This document shows positions 1 through 6,822 of a DNA stretch of 19,366 nucleotides, one piece after another. A program made the translations under genes and the position numbers. The DNA comes from Neisseriaceae bacterium (GTDB taxonomy: Bacteria; Pseudomonadota; Gammaproteobacteria; Burkholderiales; UBA11063), in the NCBI GenBank assembly GCA_947441745.1, contig CANEUJ010000011.1, positions 1-19,366 of the forward strand, written 5' to 3'. Position 1 is the stretch's first letter; each line of letters starts with the position of its first letter. The notes beneath the pieces are model-generated. The model had not been told where the DNA came from. It was given only the letters and a program-made list of their open reading frames with translations, and made no database searches.

Positions 1-4
1 TGAT

Positions 5-211
5 ATGGGATATTTTCCAAGTCCATTATTTATGTTGGTTTTAGGCATAATTGAATTATTCTTATGGTTTAGTGCAAGGCGTTATTCATGGCTTTGGTTA
101 ATAGCTCTTTTATGTTTCTATTTCAAATATGAATCTTCACATAACCTCTGGGATTATTTACTTGATCCAGTTCTTTGGCTAATTTGTCTAGTTAGATTGT
201 TTAGGTTTTAA
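5..211 (+). CDS. Small hydrophobic membrane protein, unknown
   Basis: I do not recognise this 68-residue product. It is very hydrophobic, with roughly three possible membrane segments (about residues 8-24, 28-42 and 51-65), a basic RRY turn after the first and a charged stretch (KYESSHNLWD) before the last. That suggests a small inner-membrane protein. The reading frame is open to the left edge of the window and no ribosome binding site is visible before the ATG at 5, so the true start may lie outside. A weak hairpin with a T-run follows the stop. It runs in the same direction as the pyrimidine operon but is separated from it by more than 300 bases and shows no functional link. Confidence 0.45.
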   Translation: MGYFPSPLFMLVLGIIELFLWFSARRYSWLWLIALLCFYFKYESSHNLWDYLLDPVLWLICLVRLFRF

Positions 212-221
212 TCATTAAAAG

Positions 222-254
222 TCATAATCTAAATTATGGGTTTTCTGTTTTTTT
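222..254 (+). terminator. Weak candidate terminator
   Basis: A six-pair AT-rich stem (CATAAT at 223-228, ATTATG at 233-238, loop CTAA) is followed by GG, TTTT and a run of seven Ts at 248-254. It lies 11 bases after the small membrane-protein gene and could end its transcript. The stem has few GC pairs, so efficiency is doubtful. Confidence 0.3.
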
Positions 255-300
255 ATATCACTCTAACCTTATTTTTTGCTCTTGGATTATGGAGGTATTC

Positions 301-357
301 ATGGTTTTTAAAATAGTAATACTTTCAATCCTACTATCTGGTACAATACTATCTTAA
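301..357 (+). CDS. Possible 18-residue hydrophobic peptide
   Basis: A short ORF (M-V-F-K-I-V-I-L-S-I-L-L-S-G-T-I-L-S) begins five bases after a strong Shine-Dalgarno sequence, GGAGG at 291-295, the best ribosome site in the first 500 bases. The peptide resembles a bare membrane segment or the start of a signal peptide. It may be a genuine small membrane peptide or the remnant of a decayed gene. The candidate pyr promoter at 339-347 lies inside it, so it would not be part of a transcript started there. An overlapping 26-codon ORF in another frame (236-316) is also hydrophobic. Existence of a product is uncertain. Confidence 0.25.
   Translation: MVFKIVILSILLSGTILS
339..347 (+). promoter_or_regulatory. 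Candidate extended -10 promoter for the pyr operon
   Basis: TGG-TACAAT matches the extended -10 form TGn-TATAAT with one mismatch; no good -35 box is spaced correctly. Transcription would start near 354, giving a leader of about 180 bases before pyrE that includes the ATG of the leader ORF at 387. The same nine bases occur upstream of rnhB (9934-9942), which supports use as a promoter element in this genome. Confidence 0.4.
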
Positions 358-358
358 T

Positions 359-386
359 TTGAACCATTATATTATCAAATTAAAAT
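359..386 (+). promoter_or_regulatory. Candidate sigma-70 promoter for the pyr operon
   Basis: TTGAAC (359-364) and TAAAAT (381-386) are separated by 16 bases, giving 4/6 and 5/6 matches to the -35 and -10 consensus. Initiation would fall near 393, after the ATG at 387, so a transcript from here would lack that start codon. It competes with the extended -10 site at 339-347 as the operon promoter; sequence alone does not decide between them. Confidence 0.35.
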
Positions 387-569
387 ATGCAACAAAATAT
401 TATACTTACTTTTTCAAACCTTGGTCATTATCATTATGGCAAATTAGATATATTGTATATCGTATCAGTATTTATCCAGATTTATTTTATTACTAAGCTC
501 ACCATTTATGGTGGGTTTTTTTTAAGGCATATACAGAATGACAAAACAACTTATCTTAGATTTATTTGA
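387..569 (+). CDS. Putative pyr operon leader peptide
   Basis: A 60-codon ORF reads straight through the attenuator hairpin and its T-run, then overlaps the first 32 bases of pyrE in another frame. In E. coli pyrBI, and at pyrE through the upstream rph gene, ribosomes translating close behind RNA polymerase stop the attenuator from folding when low UTP makes polymerase pause. The geometry here fits that model. The message between about 440 and 490 is rich in U, as needed for UTP-sensitive pausing, and encodes many Ile, Tyr and Phe residues. Weak points are the lack of a clear Shine-Dalgarno sequence before the ATG and the rival promoter at 359-386, which would exclude the ATG. The peptide resembles nothing I recognise and probably has no function of its own. 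Confidence 0.5.
   Translation: MQQNIILTFSNLGHYHYGKLDILYIVSVFIQIYFITKLTIYGGFFLRHIQNDKTTYLRFI
495..523 (+). terminator. Attenuator before pyrE
   Basis: A seven-pair stem with one G-T wobble (CTCACCA at 498-504, TGGTGGG at 509-515) closes a TTTA loop and is followed by eight Ts (516-523). Upstream As at 495-496 can pair with the first Ts. The pyrE ribosome site AAGG begins at 524, immediately after the T-run, so a terminated transcript would lack it. A factor-independent terminator in front of a biosynthetic operon is a typical attenuator. Confidence 0.8.
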
Positions 570-1119
570 CAAAAACATCATAAAATTTGGTGAATTTACC
601 TTGAAGTCAGGTAAGCAATCATATATTTATGCAGATGTTAGAAGTGCTATCTCTTATCCCCAGCTTTTTAAGACTATTTGTGATTTATTTTATCAACAAA
701 TTAAAGATTTAAAATTTGATTTTCTTTGTGGAGTACCTTATTCGGCACTTACCTTTGCTAGTGGTGTTGCTTATGCCAATAATATTCCAATGCTCTTAAA
801 ACGAAAAGAGGTTAAGGCTTATGGAACAAAAAAAATTCTTGAAGGGGATTATAATGTAGGGCAAAACTGCCTACTAATTGAAGATGTTATTACTACAGGA
901 GCTAGTTTACTAGAAACCACAAGTGTTCTTGAAGAGCATGGGCTTAAAATAACTGATATTTGTACTTTGATAGATAGAAAGCAAGGTGGGGTACAACATT
1001 TAGAACAGCGTGGTTATAAAGTACATAGTTTGATTAATCTTCAAGAGATTATAGATGTGCTATATGCTAGTGGTAAGATTTCAGCGAAAGATAAAAAACA
1101 AGCAGAAGATTTTATTTAG
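538..1119 (+). CDS. pyrE: Orotate phosphoribosyltransferase (UMPS-like)
   Basis: Joins orotate and PRPP to give OMP, the fifth step of UMP synthesis, in the cytoplasm. The 193-residue protein has the PRPP-binding motif LLIEDVITTGAS (112-123) and the lysine-rich catalytic loop KRKEVKAYGTKK (88-99). Several blocks, such as CGVPYSAL (64-71), IPMLLKRKE (83-91), YGTKKILEG and the stretch after the PRPP motif, follow the orotate PRTase domain of animal UMP synthase more closely than E. coli PyrE (213 residues, as I recall). No OMP decarboxylase domain is attached and no pyrF lies in the window. AAGG at 524-527 serves as ribosome site. It is the first gene of the operon, directly behind the attenuator, 39 bases before carA. 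Confidence 0.95.
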   Translation: MTKQLILDLFDKNIIKFGEFTLKSGKQSYIYADVRSAISYPQLFKTICDLFYQQIKDLKFDFLCGVPYSALTFASGVAYANNIPMLLKRKEVKAYGTKKILEGDYNVGQNCLLIEDVITTGASLLETTSVLEEHGLKITDICTLIDRKQGGVQHLEQRGYKVHSLINLQEIIDVLYASGKISAKDKKQAEDFI

Positions 1120-1158
1120 GGTGATGAGCACACTAAAATTTAACGATAGGGGTAATTT

Positions 1159-2226
1159 ATGGGTGAAATGAAACCAGCAAAACTGGTTCTACAAAGTGGT
1201 GAAGTATTTATAGGATATGCACCAAAATGGCAAAAAAATACAACTTTTGGTGAAGTGGTATTTAATACTGGAATGACTGGATATGAAGAAACATTGACAG
1301 ATCCATCTTATAGTGGACAAATACTGACATTTACTTTCCCCGTCTTGGGGAATTATGGTGTATCAGATGGTAAAAACTTCGAGTCAAGTAAAATTCATGT
1401 CCCAGGAATTATTTGCCAAACAGTATTTATGACTCCAGAACATCATCAGAAGACTAAAACTTTTCTAGATTGGTTAGAGATGCAAAATATTCCTATTCTA
1501 ATAGGTGTGGATACTAGAGCTCTTACTAAAGTAATTCGTGAACATGGAGTTATCAATGGAGCCTTAGTGTTTGATGACAGCACACCAAGTTCTTTTCCAG
1601 ATACTATGGCATATAATTTTGTAGAACGTGTAAGTACTAAAGAAGTTAGTACTTATGGTAATGGCAAATATAAAATAATTTTGGTTGATTGTGGGTTGAA
1701 ACTTAATATCCTAAATAGCTTGCTAAAACATGATGTTACGGTTAAAGTTGTACCTTTTGATTATGATTATAGTAATGAAGATTATGATGGGGTGTTTTTA
1801 TCTAATGGTCCAGGCGACCCAAAGCTTTGCACAAAAACTATTGGGGTATTAAAGAATGTCCTTAAAGAAACAAAACCTGTATATGGTATTTGTTTGGGTT
1901 CTCAGTTAATGGGCTTGGCTGTTGGGGCTGATACATATAAACTAAAATTTGGTCATAGAGGTCAAAACCAGCCATGTATTGATGTAGAGACAAAAAAGTG
2001 TTATTTAACGAGTCAAAATCATGGATATGCAGTTGATGAAAAAACCCTACCTAAAGATTGGGTAGTTACTTATCGGCATTTGAATGATAATACTGTTGCT
2101 GGAATTAAGCATACAAGTATGCCTTTTGTAGCAGTACAGTTTCATCCAGAGGCTGCACCTGGTCCAGAAGATACTGAGTATTTCTTTAAAGAATTTATAC
2201 AACAAGTCAAAAAAGGTAAGTGTTAA
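1159..2226 (+). CDS. carA: Carbamoyl-phosphate synthase small subunit (CAD-like)
   Basis: Glutaminase subunit that releases ammonia from glutamine and channels it to CarB. The 355-residue protein has the N-terminal CPSase small-subunit domain (about 5-135: GEVVFNTGMTGYEE, LTDPSY, VDTRALTK) and a class I glutamine amidotransferase domain (about 170-350) with LSNGPGDP, nucleophile Cys245 in GICLGSQ, and His329 and Glu331 in QFHPE. The usual His after GICLG is Ser248. FESSKIHV, HRGQNQPC and LTSQNHGYAV match the amidotransferase part of eukaryotic CAD better than E. coli CarA. AGGGG at 1148-1152 lies six bases before the ATG at 1159, so I prefer it to the ATG at 1168. The stop overlaps the carB start (TAATG), implying translational coupling. 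Confidence 0.96.
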   Translation: MGEMKPAKLVLQSGEVFIGYAPKWQKNTTFGEVVFNTGMTGYEETLTDPSYSGQILTFTFPVLGNYGVSDGKNFESSKIHVPGIICQTVFMTPEHHQKTKTFLDWLEMQNIPILIGVDTRALTKVIREHGVINGALVFDDSTPSSFPDTMAYNFVERVSTKEVSTYGNGKYKIILVDCGLKLNILNSLLKHDVTVKVVPFDYDYSNEDYDGVFLSNGPGDPKLCTKTIGVLKNVLKETKPVYGICLGSQLMGLAVGADTYKLKFGHRGQNQPCIDVETKKCYLTSQNHGYAVDEKTLPKDWVVTYRHLNDNTVAGIKHTSMPFVAVQFHPEAAPGPEDTEYFFKEFIQQVKKGKC

Positions 2227-5200
2227 TGAAGAATGTTTTAATTTTAGGTTCTGGTGGATTACGAGTTGGTCAAGCTGGGGAGTTTGATTATTCAGGATCT
2301 CAAGCCATCAAAGCATTTAAAGATGATGGCTGTCGTACTATATTGGTGAACCCGAATATCGCAACGGTTCAAACTGATAAATCAATGGCGGATGAGATAT
2401 ATTTTTTACCATTAGAAGAAAAAATAGTTGCGGATATAATAGCTAAAGAGAAAATAGATGCAATTGCTCTGGGGTTTGGTGGGCAAACAGCACTTAATCT
2501 TGGCTTAGATTTATATAAAAGTGGTACTTTAGCTAAATATGGTGTAAAAGTCCTTGGCTCGTCAGTTGATACTATTGATAAGACAGAAGATAGGGGATTA
2601 TTTCGTGATGCTCTAGAAGCTAATGATATCAAAACACCTAAAAGTCTAGTAGCTATATCTGTTACAGAAGCCCTTGAATGTGCCAAACAAATTGGCTACC
2701 CTGTAATGATGAGATCAGGGTTTTCATTAGGTGGGCTTGGCTCAAGCCGTGTTAATGATGATGATGAAATGATTGATAAATGTAGTCAAGCATTATCTGG
2801 TGCACCCCAAGTATTGATTGAAGAGTATTTAACAGGATGGAAAGAGTTTGAATATGAGATTGTTCGTGATATGGCAGGTAATTGTCTAACTATTTGTAAT
2901 ATGGAAAATCTAGATCCAATGGGAATACATACTGGTGAGAGTATAGTTATAGCCCCAGCTCAGACCCTAAATAATGAAGAGCATCAAAAACTGCGGAACA
3001 TTTCATTAAAATGTGCGGGGATTTTTAATATTATTGGTGAATGTAATATTCAGTTCTCAGTTAACCCAGAAAATGGTGACTACCGAGTAATTGAAATGAA
3101 TCCTAGACTTTCTCGTTCTAGTGCTCTTGCTTCCAAGGCTACAGGCTATCCATTGGCTTATGTTGCAGCAAAGCTATGTTTAGGTTATAGTTTATATGAA
3201 ATTAGTAACCAAATCACGGGTAAAACTACAGCATTCTTTGAACCTGCACTTGATTATGTAGTAGTTAAGATTCCACGTTGGGATACTCATAAACTGCGCC
3301 AAGCAGAACGTACCATCGGGACAGAAATGAAGAGTGTTGGTGAAGCAATGGGGATAGGGCGTACCTTCCCAGAGGCTCTTCAAAAAGCTATCCAAATGCT
3401 AAATATCGGTGCTTCAGGATTATATGACTACCCATGGGTAATTAGTGATGTAAAACATGAAATAGAGTTTGCAACTGATAGACGAATTTTCGCATTGTTT
3501 AATTGGTTTTTTGATGGTGGTAGCTTAGATGAAGCTCATAAATTATCAAGAGTCGATAATTGGTTTTTAAGTCAAATAGAAACAATTGCAAAATATGCTA
3601 TCTCACTAAAAAAACTTGAACTAAATAAAGAAAATCTTTTAAAAGCCAAACAGCTTGGCTTTAGTGATGTTACATTATCCAAGATTGTATTACTGAGTGA
3701 AAATGAAATTCGCAAACTAAGAATTGGTTTTGGAGTTACTCCCAAAGTTAAACAAATTGATACTTTAGCAGGAGAGTTTGAGGCTCAGACAAATTATCTG
3801 TATCTTACTTATCATGGTGACTATCATGATATTAAGCCATCAGTAGATAATATCTGTATTATTGGGTCTGGCCCATATTCAATTGGTTCATCTGTTGAGT
3901 TTGATTGGTGTACTGTCAATCTTGCTCGGCAATTCAGATCTCATAAAAAAGAAGTGATTATTATTAACTCGAATCCTGAAACTGTATCAACAGATTATGA
4001 TGAATCAGATCGCTTATACTTTGAACCTTTAAGCTTAGAAAGAGTTGAAGATATTCTTGATTTTGAAAAGGTATTTGGAGTCGTTGTAAGTGTTGGTGGG
4101 CAAGCTGCCAATAACTTAGCATTACCTTTATTAAAGGCGAATTATCCAATTTTAGGTACTTCTCCTCTAAATATTGATATGGCAGAAAATCGTGAGACAT
4201 TTTCCCAGCTTTTAAATGATAGACATATTGATCAGCCGTTATGGATTAAAGCTGAAGATATTACACAAGTAAGAGCTTTTATAGCAGAAGTTGGGCTACC
4301 GGTATTAATTAGACCCTCTTATGTATTATCAGGGGCTGCTATGAAGGTGGTTTTTGATGAGGATACCTTAGAGGAGTATCTAAAAGAAGCGTTTTTGATT
4401 TCTAAAGAACACCCCGTTGTTATTTCTGAGTTTATTGAAGATGCTAAGGAACTAGAAATTGATGGTGTTGCTGATAATGGCAAAATAATTATTTTTGCTA
4501 TTAGTGAACATGTTGAAAATGCAGGGGTGCATTCAGGTGATGCTACTATTATATTTCCACCAGAGCGTCTATATATCAAAACTGTATTAAAATCAAAGTC
4601 AATTGCTGATGAGATTGTTGCAGGTCTTAACATCTCAGGTCCATTTAATATGCAATTCATTGCTAAAAATAATGAGCTTAAGGTAATTGAATGTAATGTA
4701 AGAGCATCTAGATCATTTCCATTTATATCCAAAGTAACTGGACATGATTTAATTGAAATAACAGCAAATGTTCTTCTTGGAAAACCCCCAAAAACCAAAT
4801 ATAATACTCTAGATATAAAATGTGTAGGGGTAAAATCTCCTGTGTTTTCTTATAATAGGTTTAAAGGAAGTAATCCAGTTGCACAAGTTGAAATGTCATC
4901 AACTGGTGAAGTTGCGTGCATTGGGACTGATATTCTTAAGACTTTTTATTTATCATGGCTAGCTACTGGTCAAAAACTAAACGGTAAAAAGATTTTAATT
5001 AGTATTGATGACAGGTTTAAACAAAAATTGTTACCAATAATCCAAAGGCTATTTAAAAATGGCTGGGAGTTTATTGCAACAGAGGGTACTCATGATTTCT
5101 TAGTTAATAATGGTGTAGGTTCACGCTGCGTATTTAAAGTAGCAGATCAAATAGAACCTAATATCCAAAAAGCAATTATTAGTAAGAGTGCTGATTTAAT

Positions 5201-5402
5201 AATCAATCTGCCACGGGATATTTTTAGTTCAGCAAAAGATGTGGATGGATTTGCAGTTAGGCGTTTAGCAATTGATTATCATGTTCCATTAATTACCAAC
5301 TTTCAATTAGCTGAGATGCTTTTAGAGAGTTTGTTACTGCACTATGATAAGCCAGTTGAGGTTAAATCGTATCAACAATATATGTTAAACAATGAGGAAT
5401 AA
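2226..5402 (+). CDS. carB: Carbamoyl-phosphate synthase large subunit (CAD-like)
   Basis: Makes carbamoyl phosphate from bicarbonate, ammonia and two ATP. The 1058 residues form two homologous ATP-grasp halves (starting LGSGGLRVGQAGEFDYSG near residue 6 and IGSGPYSIGSSVEFDW near 545), a linking region near 400-540 and a C-terminal MGS-like regulatory domain from about 921. In both halves diagnostic blocks follow animal CAD and fungal Ura2 rather than E. coli CarB: NMENLDPMGIHTGES, KIPRWD, PSYVLSGAAM, SEHVENAGVHSGDAT and IECNVRASRSFPF. The regulatory domain also resembles CAD (IINLP, RRLAIDYHVPLI). The start is the ATG at 2226, not a GTG at 2220, because it aligns with the family start and follows AAAGG at 2212-2216 by nine bases. 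It may also supply arginine synthesis; no second CPSase is visible. Confidence 0.96.
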   Translation: MKNVLILGSGGLRVGQAGEFDYSGSQAIKAFKDDGCRTILVNPNIATVQTDKSMADEIYFLPLEEKIVADIIAKEKIDAIALGFGGQTALNLGLDLYKSGTLAKYGVKVLGSSVDTIDKTEDRGLFRDALEANDIKTPKSLVAISVTEALECAKQIGYPVMMRSGFSLGGLGSSRVNDDDEMIDKCSQALSGAPQVLIEEYLTGWKEFEYEIVRDMAGNCLTICNMENLDPMGIHTGESIVIAPAQTLNNEEHQKLRNISLKCAGIFNIIGECNIQFSVNPENGDYRVIEMNPRLSRSSALASKATGYPLAYVAAKLCLGYSLYEISNQITGKTTAFFEPALDYVVVKIPRWDTHKLRQAERTIGTEMKSVGEAMGIGRTFPEALQKAIQMLNIGASGLYDYPWVISDVKHEIEFATDRRIFALFNWFFDGGSLDEAHKLSRVDNWFLSQIETIAKYAISLKKLELNKENLLKAKQLGFSDVTLSKIVLLSENEIRKLRIGFGVTPKVKQIDTLAGEFEAQTNYLYLTYHGDYHDIKPSVDNICIIGSGPYSIGSSVEFDWCTVNLARQFRSHKKEVIIINSNPETVSTDYDESDRLYFEPLSLERVEDILDFEKVFGVVVSVGGQAANNLALPLLKANYPILGTSPLNIDMAENRETFSQLLNDRHIDQPLWIKAEDITQVRAFIAEVGLPVLIRPSYVLSGAAMKVVFDEDTLEEYLKEAFLISKEHPVVISEFIEDAKELEIDGVADNGKIIIFAISEHVENAGVHSGDATIIFPPERLYIKTVLKSKSIADEIVAGLNISGPFNMQFIAKNNELKVIECNVRASRSFPFISKVTGHDLIEITANVLLGKPPKTKYNTLDIKCVGVKSPVFSYNRFKGSNPVAQVEMSSTGEVACIGTDILKTFYLSWLATGQKLNGKKILISIDDRFKQKLLPIIQRLFKNGWEFIATEGTHDFLVNNGVGSRCVFKVADQIEPNIQKAIISKSADLIINLPRDIFSSAKDVDGFAVRRLAIDYHVPLITNFQLAEMLLESLLLHYDKPVEVKSYQQYMLNNEE

Positions 5403-5406
5403 TATT

Positions 5407-6309
5407 ATGCAAGGTTTAATTTCAATTGCGGATTTGGATAAAAATAAAATTATTGAGATTTTAAAATTATCTAAATTGTTTAAAAATGGTTTACGTAAGA
5501 AAACCCTAGATGGCAAAGTAATTGCCTCATGCTTTTTTGAGAATTCGACTAGAACAAGATTATCTTTTGAGTCAGCTGTAGCACATCTAGGAGGTTCTAC
5601 AATAGGTTTTGCTGATAGCTCTGCTACATCGTTAGCGACAAAAGGTGAGAGTTTAGCAGATACGCTTAAGATTCTAAGTTGCTATGCAGATGCTTTGATT
5701 ATCCGTCATCCTTTAGATGGTGCAGCACGCCTAGCTAGTGAAATATGTGATATACCAGTAATTAATGCTGGAGATGGGGCTAATCAACACCCGACTCAAA
5801 CATTACTTGATCTATTTTCTATAATGGATAGTCAGGGTAGATTAGAAGGAATAAAATTAGGTATCATGGGAGATTTAAAGTTTGGGCGTACAGTTCATTC
5901 ATTAGTTGAAGCAGTAAAATGGTTTGGAATGCAATTATATTTTATAGCTCCAAAACATTTACGGATGGGGGATGAAGCATTATTTAATCTTAAAACTTCA
6001 GGGATACAGTATTCATTTCACAATTCATTAGATGAGGTAGCTCATGAACTTGATTGTTTATATCTAACTCGTCTACAAAAAGAACGTTTTGTTGATGAAG
6101 TAATTTCTGATACTTATAAAGTTAATCTAGCTAGTTTGGCTAACGTGAAACCAAACTTTAAAATATTGCATCCATTACCCAGGCAGGAAGAGTTGCCAGT
6201 TGAGATTGATAATACACCATATGCGTATTATTTTGAGCAAGCACAAAATGGTCTATATGTCCGTCAAGCATTACTAGATATTTTATTTACAAATGGGAGT
6301 GTTGACTAA
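5407..6309 (+). CDS. pyrB: Aspartate carbamoyltransferase catalytic subunit
   Basis: Condenses carbamoyl phosphate with aspartate to carbamoyl aspartate. The 300-residue protein (311 in E. coli) carries the carbamoyl-phosphate motif STRTR (47-51), the SLATKGES loop (75-82) that supplies catalytic Ser and Lys across the subunit interface, RHP (100-102), HPTQ (128-131) and a HPLPR motif near residue 255. The whole sequence tracks the E. coli enzyme, which forms a dodecamer with PyrI. I chose the ATG at 5407, not 5392: GAGGA at 5394-5398, inside the carB end, lies eight bases before it and the product then starts at the usual family position. The stop overlaps pyrI by one base (TAATG). Confidence 0.97.
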   Translation: MQGLISIADLDKNKIIEILKLSKLFKNGLRKKTLDGKVIASCFFENSTRTRLSFESAVAHLGGSTIGFADSSATSLATKGESLADTLKILSCYADALIIRHPLDGAARLASEICDIPVINAGDGANQHPTQTLLDLFSIMDSQGRLEGIKLGIMGDLKFGRTVHSLVEAVKWFGMQLYFIAPKHLRMGDEALFNLKTSGIQYSFHNSLDEVAHELDCLYLTRLQKERFVDEVISDTYKVNLASLANVKPNFKILHPLPRQEELPVEIDNTPYAYYFEQAQNGLYVRQALLDILFTNGSVD

Positions 6310-6767
6310 TGAATGATAAAAATCATATTGGTTATATCGAAAATGGTATTAATTTAGATCATATTCCTCATGGGAATGCTTGGTATGTTATGAAAGTACT
6401 AAACTTATTTAATTCACATAGTCAAGCTGGTATTGGGTTAAATTTACCAAGTAAAAAACTAGGAACTAAAGATCTTATAAAAATTGAAAATAGGGTACTT
6501 ACTCAAAATGAAATCGATGCGATTAGTTTATTTTGTACTGGTAGTACTTTATCTATTATCAAAGAGTTCAAGGTTATTGATAAGTTCACTTTAGAATTAG
6601 CTAAGGTTGTTAATGATATTATAGTTTGTCCAAATAAACGCTGTGTATCGCATCAACATGTATCGAGGTTTAATACTTTTGTAAATCGTAAAGACATTAC
6701 TATTGTCAAATGTCATTATTGTGAGAAAGAATTTAATATTGAAGACATCAGCCAATACAAGTTTTAA
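6309..6767 (+). CDS. pyrI: Aspartate carbamoyltransferase regulatory subunit
   Basis: Zinc-binding regulatory chain that assembles catalytic trimers into the holoenzyme and binds CTP, UTP and ATP. The 152-residue protein starts with a nucleotide-binding region (INLDHIPHG at 14-22, GIGLNLPSKKLGTKDLIKIEN at about 41-61, given here as its recognisable core GLNLPS...KDLIKIEN) and ends with a four-cysteine zinc site (Cys107, Cys112, Cys135, Cys138, spaced CX4C and CX2C) that contacts PyrB. All zinc ligands are present, so allosteric control by nucleotides is likely. GGGAG at 6295-6299, in the pyrB end, is its ribosome site. A 55-base gap to pyrC follows, the longest in the operon; I saw no hairpin in it. 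Confidence 0.96.
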   Translation: MNDKNHIGYIENGINLDHIPHGNAWYVMKVLNLFNSHSQAGIGLNLPSKKLGTKDLIKIENRVLTQNEIDAISLFCTGSTLSIIKEFKVIDKFTLELAKVVNDIIVCPNKRCVSHQHVSRFNTFVNRKDITIVKCHYCEKEFNIEDISQYKF

Positions 6768-6822
6768 TGTTACAAACCACACGTTATCGAAGCTCTGTAA
6801 TTATAATGCTTTAGGAGAAAAA

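Noticed and set aside
420..515. Alternative antiterminator pairing between TTGGT / ATGG in the leader and the attenuator's left arm
   Set aside because: Only four to five base pairs can form, so a riboswitch-like or PyrR-type switch is less supported than translation-coupled attenuation.
4319..4798. 159-codon ORF on the minus strand inside carB
   Set aside because: Antisense shadow of a well-conserved region of CarB; no family motif and no ribosome site. The same holds for the minus-strand ORFs at 2369-2686, 3192-3395 and 3964-4200.
5392..5406. PyrB start at the ATG at 5392
   Set aside because: It would lie inside the end of carB and use up the GAGGA that is ideally placed for the ATG at 5407.
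6703..6822. N-terminal extension of PyrC from an ATG at 6703
   Set aside because: It runs through the pyrI end in another frame, has no family sequence, and AGGAG sits just before the ATG at 6823.
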